From NCBI RefSeq assembly GCF_040371945.1, contig NZ_BAABWS010000001.1, positions 372,001 to 436,000 of the forward strand: DNA of 64,000 nt. The letters are read 5' to 3'. The notes beneath the pieces are model-generated. The model was not told the DNA's origin. It saw nothing but the letters and a program-made list of their open reading frames with translations, and made no database searches. Shown piece after piece: positions 50,283 to 58,314 of the stretch. The translations under genes and the position numbers were made by a program. This DNA is from Litorivita sp040371945 (GTDB lineage: Bacteria > Pseudomonadota > Alphaproteobacteria > Rhodobacterales > Rhodobacteraceae). Position 1 is the first letter of the stretch, and the number at the start of each line of letters is the position of its first letter.

Positions 50283-52037
50283 ATGACACGTCAGATGACC
50301 GGAGCAAAAATGGTGGTGCAAGCGCTCAAGGACCAGGGCGTGGAAGTCGTCTTTGGCTACCCTGGCGGCGCGGTGCTACCGATTTATGACGAGATCTTTC
50401 AGCAAAACGCCATTCGCCATATCCTTGTCCGCCACGAACAGGCCGCGATCCACGCCGCCGAAGGCTATGCGCGCTCGACCGGCAAACCGGGCGTGGCGCT
50501 TGTCACCTCCGGCCCCGGTGCGACCAATGCGGTGACCGGATTGACCGATGCTTTGCTCGACAGCATTCCGCTGATCGTCTTCTCGGGTCAGGTGCCGACC
50601 TTCATGATCGGCAATGACGCCTTCCAAGAGGCCGATACCGTGGGCATCACCCGCCCCTGCACCAAACACAACTGGCTGGTGCGCGAGACCGATGCGCTCT
50701 CCTCGACCATCCACGAGGCCTTTCACGTCGCCACCTCCGGCCGCCCTGGTCCGGTGCTGATCGACGTGCCAAAAGACGTGCAATTTGCCAATGGCACCTA
50801 TGTCGGCCCGCAAAAAACCCGCACCTCCCATTACCAGCCGCAAGTCAAAGGCGATATGGAAGAGATCACCAAATTGGTCGATGCGCTCGAACGCGCCAAA
50901 CGGCCGATCTTCTATACCGGCGGCGGCGTGATCAACTCCGGCTCGGCGGCCTGCCAGCTCTTGCGCGAGTTGGTCGATGCCACCGGCGCGCCGATCACTT
51001 CGACGCTCATGGGGCTTGGCGCCTATCCGGCCAATGGCAAGAACTGGCTCGGGATGCTGGGCATGCATGGCCTGTATGAGGCCAATATGGCGATGCACGG
51101 CTGTGATTTGATGATCAACATCGGTGCGCGTTTCGATGACCGGATCACCGGCACCATCGACCATTTCAGCCCCAACTCCATCAAGGCCCACATCGACATC
51201 GACCCCTCCTCGATCAACAAGGTCATCCGCGCCGATATCCCCATCGTCGGTGATGTCGGCCATGTGCTTGAGGATATCCTCAAGGTGTGGAAGGCCCGCG
51301 GGCGCAAAACCAATACCGAAGGTCTCGCCAAATGGTGGAAGAAGATCGACGAATGGAAGTCGCGCGATTGCCTGTCCTTCAAGCAGGAGGGCAAGATCAT
51401 CAAGCCGCAATACGCTTTGCAACGGCTTGAGGCACTGACCAAGGATCACGACCGCTATATCACCACCGAGGTCGGCCAGCACCAGATGTGGGCGGCGCAA
51501 TTCTTGGGCTTTAACGATCCGCATCGCTGGATGACATCGGGCGGATTGGGCACGATGGGCTACGGCTTTCCGGCCTCGATCGGGGTGCAACTCGCCCACC
51601 CCGAGGGTCTTGTGATCAACGTCGCGGGCGAGGCCTCGTGGCTGATGAACATGCAAGAGATGGGCACCGCCATTCAATTCGACCTGCCGGTGAAACAGTT
51701 CATCTTGAACAACGAACGTCTCGGCATGGTGCGCCAGTGGCAAGAATTGCTGCACGGCGAGCGCTACAGCCATTCGTGGTCCGAAAGCCTGCCCGATTTT
51801 GTCAAACTGGCCGAAGCCTTCGGGGCCAAGGGCATCCGCTGCGATGATCCCGACACGCTTGATGACGCGATTATGGAGATGCTGGACTATGACGGGCCGG
51901 TGATCTTTGATTGCCTTGTCGAAAAGCATGAAAACTGCTTCCCGATGATCCCCTCGGGCGCGGCACATAACGAGATGCTGATGGGCGACGATGCCACGGA
52001 TGACGCCATCGGTGCCAAAGGCGCGGTTCTGGTGTGA
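50283..52037 (+). CDS. ilvB: Acetolactate synthase, large catalytic subunit
   Basis: ATG 50283 with GGAG eight bases upstream gives 584 residues. IlvB is the ThDP enzyme making acetolactate or acetohydroxybutyrate for valine, leucine and isoleucine. Motifs: MTGAKMVVQALKDQGVEVVFGYPGGAVL, the catalytic Glu in HEQAAIHAAEGYAR, GPGATNAVTGL, and the ThDP-metal segment VAGEASWLMNM with NNERLGMVRQW. In that segment the usual Asp is Glu, as in other Rhodobacterales as I recall. It forms an operon with ilvN, 68 bases downstream. Confidence 0.95.
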   Translation: MTRQMTGAKMVVQALKDQGVEVVFGYPGGAVLPIYDEIFQQNAIRHILVRHEQAAIHAAEGYARSTGKPGVALVTSGPGATNAVTGLTDALLDSIPLIVFSGQVPTFMIGNDAFQEADTVGITRPCTKHNWLVRETDALSSTIHEAFHVATSGRPGPVLIDVPKDVQFANGTYVGPQKTRTSHYQPQVKGDMEEITKLVDALERAKRPIFYTGGGVINSGSAACQLLRELVDATGAPITSTLMGLGAYPANGKNWLGMLGMHGLYEANMAMHGCDLMINIGARFDDRITGTIDHFSPNSIKAHIDIDPSSINKVIRADIPIVGDVGHVLEDILKVWKARGRKTNTEGLAKWWKKIDEWKSRDCLSFKQEGKIIKPQYALQRLEALTKDHDRYITTEVGQHQMWAAQFLGFNDPHRWMTSGGLGTMGYGFPASIGVQLAHPEGLVINVAGEASWLMNMQEMGTAIQFDLPVKQFILNNERLGMVRQWQELLHGERYSHSWSESLPDFVKLAEAFGAKGIRCDDPDTLDDAIMEMLDYDGPVIFDCLVEKHENCFPMIPSGAAHNEMLMGDDATDDAIGAKGAVLV

Positions 52038-52105
52038 GCCTGTTTTGCGCCCCCAACAAGCGGGGCGCAAAACGCGTGATCAACTACATTAAGAAAGGCA
52101 CATAA

Positions 52106-52666
52106 ATGTCTGCTCTAAAAATCAAAAAAGGCTCCAACAAACATTCGGCCTACAACCTGCGCCCGAATTTTTCCGATGTCACCGAACGCCATACTCTGGC
52201 GGTTCTGGTCGACAACGAGGCTGGCGTTCTGGCCCGTGTGATCGGGCTGTTCTCGGGGCGCGGTTACAACATCGAAAGCCTGACCGTGGCCGAGGTCGAC
52301 CACCTTGGGAAGCTCTCGCGCATCACCATCGTCACCACGGGCACACCGCAGGTGATCGAGCAAATCAAGGCACAGCTCGGCCGCATCGTGCCCGTGCATG
52401 ACGTCCACGACCTGACGGTCGAAGGGGCCTCGGTCGAGCGCGAGCTGGCGCTGTTCAAAGTCGCAGGCGAAGGTGAAAAACGGGTCGAGGCCCTGCGCCT
52501 CGCCGATATTTTCCGCGCCAATGTGGTCGATAGCACGCTGGAAAGCTTTGTCTTTGAGATCACCGGCACGCCGGAGAAAGTCGACGCGTTTGCCGACCTC
52601 ATGCGCCCCTTGGGTCTTGAGGAAGTGGCGCGCACCGGCGTTGCGGCGCTGTCGCGCGGGGCCTGA
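52106..52666 (+). CDS. ilvN: Acetolactate synthase, small regulatory subunit
   Basis: 186 residues. An N-terminal ACT domain (HTLAVLVDNEAGVLARVIGLFSGRGYNIESLTVAEVD) binds valine for feedback inhibition; the C-terminal half (LALFKVAGEGEKRVEALRLADIFRANVVD, FEITGTPEKVDAFADLM) matches the second ACT-like domain. It binds and activates IlvB. Length and N-terminal extension (MSALKIKKGSNKHSAYNLRPNF) are the alphaproteobacterial form, which some label IlvH. AAGAAAGGCAC precedes the start. Confidence 0.94.
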   Translation: MSALKIKKGSNKHSAYNLRPNFSDVTERHTLAVLVDNEAGVLARVIGLFSGRGYNIESLTVAEVDHLGKLSRITIVTTGTPQVIEQIKAQLGRIVPVHDVHDLTVEGASVERELALFKVAGEGEKRVEALRLADIFRANVVDSTLESFVFEITGTPEKVDAFADLMRPLGLEEVARTGVAALSRGA

Positions 52667-52725
52667 CGCGCCGCCGCATCACCGCGGCGCGGCGCCACGC
52701 CGCCGTTCAAGATATCACTGACCAC

Positions 52726-52758
52726 AAAAAAGGGGCGCCGGGAGAACTCGGCGCCCCT
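52726..52758 (-). terminator. Terminator between convergent ilvN and a small gene
   Basis: AGGGGCGCCG (52731-52740) pairs with CGGCGCCCCT (52749-52758). On the minus strand the stem is followed by a run of T (A tract at 52726-52731), so it serves the minus-strand gene at 52873-53259; it may also act on ilvN transcripts. Confidence 0.85.
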
Positions 52759-52872
52759 TGCCTTGGGACCGGCATGCAAGTGAGGGGAACCGCATGCCTT
52801 GGGAGTATCAGCCGGATGCGCAGACGCATCCAAGGATCAGGCGCGAGGGAGCGCCGTCTTGTTTTGGCTGTC

Positions 52873-53259
52873 TTAGAGCGCTGCCGAAGCCACGCGATTG
52901 CGACGTGCCAGCGCGCTGCCACCAGCAGCGGGGCGGAACGCCACCACATTGCCTTCGACCGAAGCCGCAGGCGTCTCTTGCACGGGCTTGGGAGCCGGAG
53001 CCGCAGCAGCCGCGCCCTTGCCCGCCAGATCGGCCGCCAGCGTCGGATACTGACCTTCGGCAACCAGACGCGGGTTGCGCGCAATGCGTGTTGCCTCGGC
53101 GGTGTCGACCTCGAATTGAACCAGATCGCCCGCATCCAAGGACACGCCGTCAAAGCAGCTTTTCTGCCCTGCGTTGTAGAAAGCAAGGTCGCCATGATCT
53201 TCGCACCAGATCACTGCCTTTTGGTCTTCTGTGTCGCTCCAAAGTACTACGCCGAACAT
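52873..53259 (-). CDS. 128-residue protein with small folded head, unknown function
   Basis: The first about 75 residues are folded: MFGVVLWSDTEDQKAVIWCEDHGDLAFYN, then SCFDGVSLDAGDLVQFEV and RIARNPRLV. Strand order recalls OB-fold or cold-shock-like proteins, but this is a guess. The rest is an Ala/Pro/Gln-rich tail ending SALARRNRVASAAL. Two cysteines (CEDHG, SCFDG) may matter. Similar MFGVVLWSD-starting proteins are, as I recall, found across Rhodobacteraceae. GAGGGG lies upstream of ATG 53259. It is divergent from the XRE gene. Confidence 0.7.
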   Translation of the reverse strand: MFGVVLWSDTEDQKAVIWCEDHGDLAFYNAGQKSCFDGVSLDAGDLVQFEVDTAEATRIARNPRLVAEGQYPTLAADLAGKGAAAAAPAPKPVQETPAASVEGNVVAFRPAAGGSALARRNRVASAAL

Positions 53260-53373
53260 TGTGTCATCCCCTCGATGTCATTCCGTGAGTGTTTATTTCC
53301 TGAACTCAGGTTCCCGTATTCGGCGGGTAAAAAACATTCCCATTTCAGTGTCGACTGACTCGAATTTTGTGTC

Positions 53374-53394
53374 GCATCAGACGCAATGTGATGC
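53374..53394. promoter_or_regulatory. Inverted repeat in the divergent XRE promoter region
   Basis: GCATCA (53374-53379) and TGATGC (53389-53394) flank a nine-base spacer in the 245-base region between the small gene and the XRE regulator. It is a fair candidate for regulator self-control; not tested. Confidence 0.35.
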
Positions 53395-53504
53395 TATTAA
53401 GCACCCCACGAGGATCAAACTAGCGTCAGAAAGATGCGATTTTGGCGTATGCAACCTATGAGAATCCGTTAATTCGGGGGGTCGCGCCATGAAACGGGGG
53501 AAAA

Positions 53505-54323
53505 ATGTCTCAAAGAGTCCGAAATCGTGACACACATGTAGACCCCGTCGAATTACGCGGAATTTTCGGAGAGAATCTGCGCAATTTGAGCCGCAATTAC
53601 CCTTCGGTTGCTGGTCTTTGCCGCGATTTGGGAATCAACCGGACGCAATTTAACCGCTATCTGTCGGGCGAAAGCTTCCCGCGCCCCGATGTCTTGCATC
53701 GCATCTGCGGGTTCTTTGGCGTTGATGCGCGTATTTTGCTGGAACCTGTCGAAGACCTGACGCCGGTTAGCAGCGGGTTGCTGTCCCATCCCGAGATCGC
53801 CGAATATGTCGGTCACGGTTCGACCAACCTGCCCGAAACCGAATTTCCCTCGGGCTTCTATCGCTATTCGCGCCGCGCCTTCATCGACAACAGCCTCTAT
53901 GCCCGCGGCCTGTTGTTTGTCACGCGCAAGGACGGGTTCACCATCATGCGCGGGTTCGAGCCAAAGAAAGCGATGCTGCACCAAGGTTTGAAGGCCACAA
54001 AGGACGCGCGCGAATTTCGCGGTCTGGTCTTGCGCCAAGAAGAAGGTATCGCGGCGCTGGTCTCGCACAAAAACGCCATGACCTGCACCTATAACTTCCT
54101 GTCCAAGGTTACCTCGTTTCAGGCCAACTTCTTTGAGGGCTACGCCACGCGCACGGTGCGCGAAAGCGTCACGGGGCGGCGCGCCACGCGCATGGTCTAT
54201 GAGCATCTGGGAAATCAGACCGGCGAAATCCTCACCACCGCGCGTACGGCGGGGATTTGCAACAAAGAAGACCTCTCGCCCTTCCACCTGCGCCTGTTGC
54301 GCCCTGACGAGCCGTTCCAGTAA
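53505..54323 (+). CDS. XRE-family transcriptional regulator with large C-terminal domain
   Basis: 272 residues. The N-terminal helix-turn-helix is LRGIFGENLRNLSRNYPSVAGLCRDLGINRTQFNRYLSGESFPRPDVLHRICGFFGVDARIL. The about 190-residue C-terminal part (GFYRYSRRAFIDNSLYARGLLFVTRKDGFTIMRGF, LRQEEGIAALVSHKNAMTCTYNFLSKVTSF) is not recognised and may bind a ligand. GGGGGAAAA precedes ATG 53505. No strong operon link; the next gene is convergent. Targets unknown. Confidence 0.85.
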   Translation: MSQRVRNRDTHVDPVELRGIFGENLRNLSRNYPSVAGLCRDLGINRTQFNRYLSGESFPRPDVLHRICGFFGVDARILLEPVEDLTPVSSGLLSHPEIAEYVGHGSTNLPETEFPSGFYRYSRRAFIDNSLYARGLLFVTRKDGFTIMRGFEPKKAMLHQGLKATKDAREFRGLVLRQEEGIAALVSHKNAMTCTYNFLSKVTSFQANFFEGYATRTVRESVTGRRATRMVYEHLGNQTGEILTTARTAGICNKEDLSPFHLRLLRPDEPFQ

Positions 54324-54336
54324 CGCCCCGCGCAGC

Positions 54337-55155
54337 TCAGCCCCGCGTGCTGCCCTCGACCGCGGTCAGGCGGTAAAGGTGCCATGTGGCGTGACCGAAG
54401 AGCGGCAAGGTGATGAACAGCCCCAAAAACCACGGCAGCAAGGCGGCGAATGTCGCCCCTGCGATGAACCCGCCCCACACCAGCATCGGCAAAAGGTTCT
54501 CGGTCACGGTCTTGAAGCTGACGATCATCGCGGTGACAAAATCCACCTCGCGGTCGAGCAGCAAAGGCAGGGCAAAAACCGTGATGCTATAGAGCAGCAG
54601 CGCGAATGCCCCGCCCACAGCCGTGCCAACGGCGAGCATGGTCAACCCGTTGGCGGTGAAATAGACCTCATAGCTTGACGAGATATTGGTCATCGTCGAC
54701 AGGCCCAAAAACAGCGCGAAAATCATATGCGCCAAAAAGAACCAGAACAAAAAGACGATGATGATGACGGCACAAATCGACGGCAATTGCCGTTTGCTTT
54801 GGCCAAAGACCACGCCGAAAATCTTGTAGATGTCCAAGGGCGCGCCGCGCTCCAACCGGCGCGAGACCTCATAAAGGCCCACCGCCGCAAATGGCCCGAT
54901 CAAGGGAAATCCGATGGCGGCAAAGACCAGCCAGTAGCTTTGCCCTGTCGCCCATGTGATCATCGCCAGAAGATAGCCGATCAAGACATAGGCGCTCGAA
55001 AAGATCACGCCAAAAACCGGCGCGCGGCGCATATCGGCCCATGCCAGAGCCAGCGCCTCGCGCAGCATGGCAAAGCGGACCGCGCGCATTTGCGGCGCGC
55101 CCAGTTGCGGCGTCTCATGGTTGCGGCCCGCGCCGCTTTGGCTTGCATCGTGCAT
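54337..55155 (-). CDS. DUF2189-type integral membrane protein
   Basis: 272 residues with about six membrane helices: VFGVIFSSAYVLIGYLLAMITW, YWLVFAAIGFPLIGPFAAVGLYEVSRRLE, ICAVIIIVFLFWFFLAHMIFALFLGL, LTMLAVGTAVGGAFALLLYSITVFALPLLL, and GGFIAGATFAALLPWFLGLFITLPLFGH. The segment GLYEVSRRLERG and the helix plan match DUF2189. The acidic/loop motif DREVDFVTAMIVSFKTVTENLLPML is also typical. Function unknown. The gene stands between convergent XRE and the amidase gene. Confidence 0.82.
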   Translation of the reverse strand: MHDASQSGAGRNHETPQLGAPQMRAVRFAMLREALALAWADMRRAPVFGVIFSSAYVLIGYLLAMITWATGQSYWLVFAAIGFPLIGPFAAVGLYEVSRRLERGAPLDIYKIFGVVFGQSKRQLPSICAVIIIVFLFWFFLAHMIFALFLGLSTMTNISSSYEVYFTANGLTMLAVGTAVGGAFALLLYSITVFALPLLLDREVDFVTAMIVSFKTVTENLLPMLVWGGFIAGATFAALLPWFLGLFITLPLFGHATWHLYRLTAVEGSTRG

Positions 55156-55208
55156 TGCGCCCTCCCCGTGTGATCAGCGCCGCGCCTCCCCGCGCGCCGC
55201 CGATACAG

Positions 55209-56729
55209 TCAAAGAGCAGAACCTGTTTTGGGGCGCAAATCAACCCTCGCGCGGGCCAAGCGGGCGCAATTTTCTCGTGGCGTCAAAGGCTTATCTAGAA
55301 TGCGTCTTTCTGCGCGGGCGAGCGCGGGCGCGAAACGCTGGGGATATTGGGTGACCTGATGATAGGCATGGCCGATTTGCAAAACCCCCAGATCCCCCAT
55401 CCAAGGCCCGATCAATTGCAGCCCCATCGGCAGTCCCGCCGCCCCGAACCCGCAAGGCATGCCCATCGCCGGAAGCCCCAAGAGCGAGGCAGGCAACGTT
55501 GCTTCCATCCAATGGTGATAGGTTTGCATCGCACGGCCCGCGATCTGTTTGGGGTGCATGATCTCCACGTCAAAGGGCCAGACCTGCGCCGTCGGCAAAA
55601 CCACCGCATCATAGGTTTGCAGCATCTTGGCGGCGGCGGCAAACCACGCCGAGCGGATATTGGACGCGGCCTGCACCTGCGCGCCGCTCAGCGCCATGCC
55701 GCGCTCCACCTCCCAAATCACATCGTCGCGCAGCAGTTTGCGTTTGTCCGGATCGTTGTAGAAGGGCGCGATGCGGGCGGCATTGGCATAGGCGCGCAAA
55801 TCGATCCATGCGCGCCAGATTTGCTCCGCATCAAAGGGCGGCGGGGCCGCCTCGACGGTGCATCCGGCCTGCGTGAACCCCGCCAGCCCCGCCTCGCAGG
55901 TCTCGATGACGCCGTCCTCCATCGCCATGGCCCCGCCCCAATCGCCGAGCCATCCGATCCGGCGGCCCGCCACATCGGCCTCCAGATGCGGCAAGACGGC
56001 CTCGCGCGGGGCGCTGAAGGGCACGCGCGGATCGGGACCCGACATCACGTCAAGCAATAGCGCCAGATCGCGCACCGTGCGCGCCATCGGGCCATAGGTG
56101 GCCAGCGGATGCATATATTGATCGCCCAGAGGCTCGCCCGGAATGCGGCCATAGGTCGGGCGAAAGCCGTAAACATTGTTCCACCCCGCCGGATTGCGCA
56201 GGCTGCCCATCATATCGGACCCATCACACAGCCATTGCATCCGCGCCGCCAAAGCCGCCGCCGCCCCGCCCGAACTGCCCCCCGCCGATTTGCCGTGGCA
56301 GTAGGGATTGTGGGTCGCGCCATAGACCGGATTGACCGTATGCGAGCCAAGGCCGAACTCGGGGGAATTGGTTTTTCCGATGAATATCGCCCCCGCCTCG
56401 CGCATGCGCCCGATGGCGAGCGTGTCGGATTTGGGGACAAAATTGCGCATCAAGGGCGAGCCCATGGTCGTCGGGATGCCCGCAACATTGGCAAGGTCCT
56501 TGACCGCGATCGGCATACCGTGCAAGGGGCCCTTTGGAGCGCGATTGTCAGCGCCGCGCGCCGCGTCCATCAAGGCCTCACGATCTTGCAAGGCCACCAC
56601 CGCATTGACCGCCCCGTTCGCCGCCTCGATGCGGTCGAGGCACGCCTCCATCACCTCTGCCGCCGACAGATCACGCCGCGCCAACATCGACGCCAACACC
56701 GCGCCTTCAAGCTCCAAAATATCCATCAT
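55209..56729 (-). CDS. Amidase-signature family hydrolase
   Basis: 506 residues. The Ser-cisSer-Lys triad is visible: Lys in GMPIAVKDLANV, cis-Ser in GKSAGGSSGGAAAALAARM, and the nucleophile Ser in DGSDMMGSLRNPAGWNNVYGF. GKTNSPEFGLGSHTVNPVYGATHNP is also the family pattern. It hydrolyses an amide or acts like GatA; no gatB/C lies nearby, so it is a stand-alone amidase of unknown substrate. GGAGGAGC lies right before the start; an adjacent second ATG is possible. No membrane or signal part. Confidence 0.88.
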   Translation of the reverse strand: MMDILELEGAVLASMLARRDLSAAEVMEACLDRIEAANGAVNAVVALQDREALMDAARGADNRAPKGPLHGMPIAVKDLANVAGIPTTMGSPLMRNFVPKSDTLAIGRMREAGAIFIGKTNSPEFGLGSHTVNPVYGATHNPYCHGKSAGGSSGGAAAALAARMQWLCDGSDMMGSLRNPAGWNNVYGFRPTYGRIPGEPLGDQYMHPLATYGPMARTVRDLALLLDVMSGPDPRVPFSAPREAVLPHLEADVAGRRIGWLGDWGGAMAMEDGVIETCEAGLAGFTQAGCTVEAAPPPFDAEQIWRAWIDLRAYANAARIAPFYNDPDKRKLLRDDVIWEVERGMALSGAQVQAASNIRSAWFAAAAKMLQTYDAVVLPTAQVWPFDVEIMHPKQIAGRAMQTYHHWMEATLPASLLGLPAMGMPCGFGAAGLPMGLQLIGPWMGDLGVLQIGHAYHQVTQYPQRFAPALARAERRILDKPLTPRENCARLARARVDLRPKTGSAL

Positions 56730-57018
56730 GCTCCTCCACAGGCATCGCCCGCTTGGAGGGGCTGCTTATTGGTAATGACAAAGCGGCCAGCAGGGCAAGC
56801 CCCGCGCTTGCGCGCCCTGCGCGCTCAAGCCAACCGGCGGCAAGCCCGATGAACAGATACGGCAAGGGAATGCATAGATTGCTGGCATGCGCGCCGCCGA
56901 GCGCGGAGATATTCGCCGCATCCGCGCCGAAAACTGCGGCAGGCCGATGGTGCAAATTTCCGCCGCCAGCAAGGGCACGCAGCCCAACACAAAAACGCGA
57001 CTAGCGCCGCGCGCGTGA

Positions 57019-58143
57019 TTATTCGCCCTGCGCCTCGGCGCGGCTCTTGCCCGACACATCCATCGCCAAAGTCGCCGCCATAAAGGCATCGAGATCGCCG
57101 TCGAGCACGCCTTTGGTGTCCGAAGTCTCATGGCTGGTGCGCAGGTCTTTGACCATCTGGTAGGGCTGCAAGACATAAGAGCGGATCTGATTGCCCCAGC
57201 CTGCATCGCCTTTGCTTTCATGCGCCTCGTTGATCGCCGCATTGCGCCGGTCCAGCTCCATTTGGTAGAGCCGCGATTTGAGCGCCTTCATTGCGATATC
57301 GCGGTTCTGGTGCTGCGATTTTTCCGAAGAGGTCACGACAATGCCCGTCGGGTTGTGGGTAATGCGCACCGCCGAATCCGTGGTGTTGACGTGCTGCCCG
57401 CCCGCGCCCGAGGAGCGGTAGGTGTCGATGCGGATATCGGCGGGATTGACCTCGATCTCGATATTGTCATCCACCACCGGATAGACCCAGACCGAAGAAA
57501 ACGAGGTGTGGCGTTTGGCGGCGCTGTCATAGGGCGAAATACGCACCAAACGGTGCACGCCGCTTTCGGATTTGAGCCAGCCGTAGGCATTGTGGCCGGA
57601 AATCTTATAGGCCGCCGATTTGATCCCCGCCTCGTCGCCTTGGCTTTCCGATTGCAACTCGACCTTATAGCCCTTCTTTTCCGCCCAACGCACATACATC
57701 CGCGCCAGCATCGACGCCCAGTCACAGCTTTCGGTGCCGCCCGCGCCGGCGTTGATCTCGAGGAAGGTGTCATTGGCATCGGCCTCGCCGTCCAACAGCG
57801 CCTCAAGCTCCTTTTCGGCGGCAACGACGGCCAAGGCCTTGAGCGCCTCTTCGGCGTCTGTCACGACCTCTTGGTCGTCTTCCATCTCGCCCAATTCGAT
57901 CATCTCGATGTTGTCGGCAAGGTCTTGTTTGATCTTGGCATGGGTGTCGATCGCATCGACCAACATCTGGCGCTCGCGCATCAGCTTTTGCGCGGCGTCG
58001 GGATTGTCCCAAAGGGTCGGATCCTCGACGCGCGCGTTAAACTCTTCAAGCCTGTGCGACGCGGTTTCCCCGTCCATCCGTTGATAGAGCAGATCAAGCG
58101 ATTTTTCGATCTCGGCCACGGTATTTTGAAGCTCTGCGCGCAT
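57019..58143 (-). CDS. prfB: Peptide chain release factor 2
   Basis: 374 residues, uninterrupted, so there is no programmed frameshift as in E. coli. The catalytic GGQ motif is in RSSGAGGQHVNTTDSAVRITH. The stop-codon recognition tripeptide, SPF in E. coli, reads SPY here (VRISPYDSAAKRHTSF), which I recall as common in alphaproteobacteria. RF2 reads UAA and UGA and releases the finished peptide. It follows mrcA on the same strand; the amiC-mrcA-prfB order is typical of the class. Confidence 0.95.
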   Translation of the reverse strand: MRAELQNTVAEIEKSLDLLYQRMDGETASHRLEEFNARVEDPTLWDNPDAAQKLMRERQMLVDAIDTHAKIKQDLADNIEMIELGEMEDDQEVVTDAEEALKALAVVAAEKELEALLDGEADANDTFLEINAGAGGTESCDWASMLARMYVRWAEKKGYKVELQSESQGDEAGIKSAAYKISGHNAYGWLKSESGVHRLVRISPYDSAAKRHTSFSSVWVYPVVDDNIEIEVNPADIRIDTYRSSGAGGQHVNTTDSAVRITHNPTGIVVTSSEKSQHQNRDIAMKALKSRLYQMELDRRNAAINEAHESKGDAGWGNQIRSYVLQPYQMVKDLRTSHETSDTKGVLDGDLDAFMAATLAMDVSGKSRAEAQGE

Positions 58144-58314
58144 GTTGGTCCCTCAAGGTAAACCCGCGCAAAACGTCAAGCCGCGCGGGGTTTTAACTAT
58201 AGTGGCCCTCGCACGGACCCGCAAGCGCTGCGCGGGGCTGCGACCTGCGATAATCCGCGAGATCGCCGCGCCACTTGCCCCCGCCCGCCTGTGCCCAATC
58301 GGCGCGCGCAGGCC

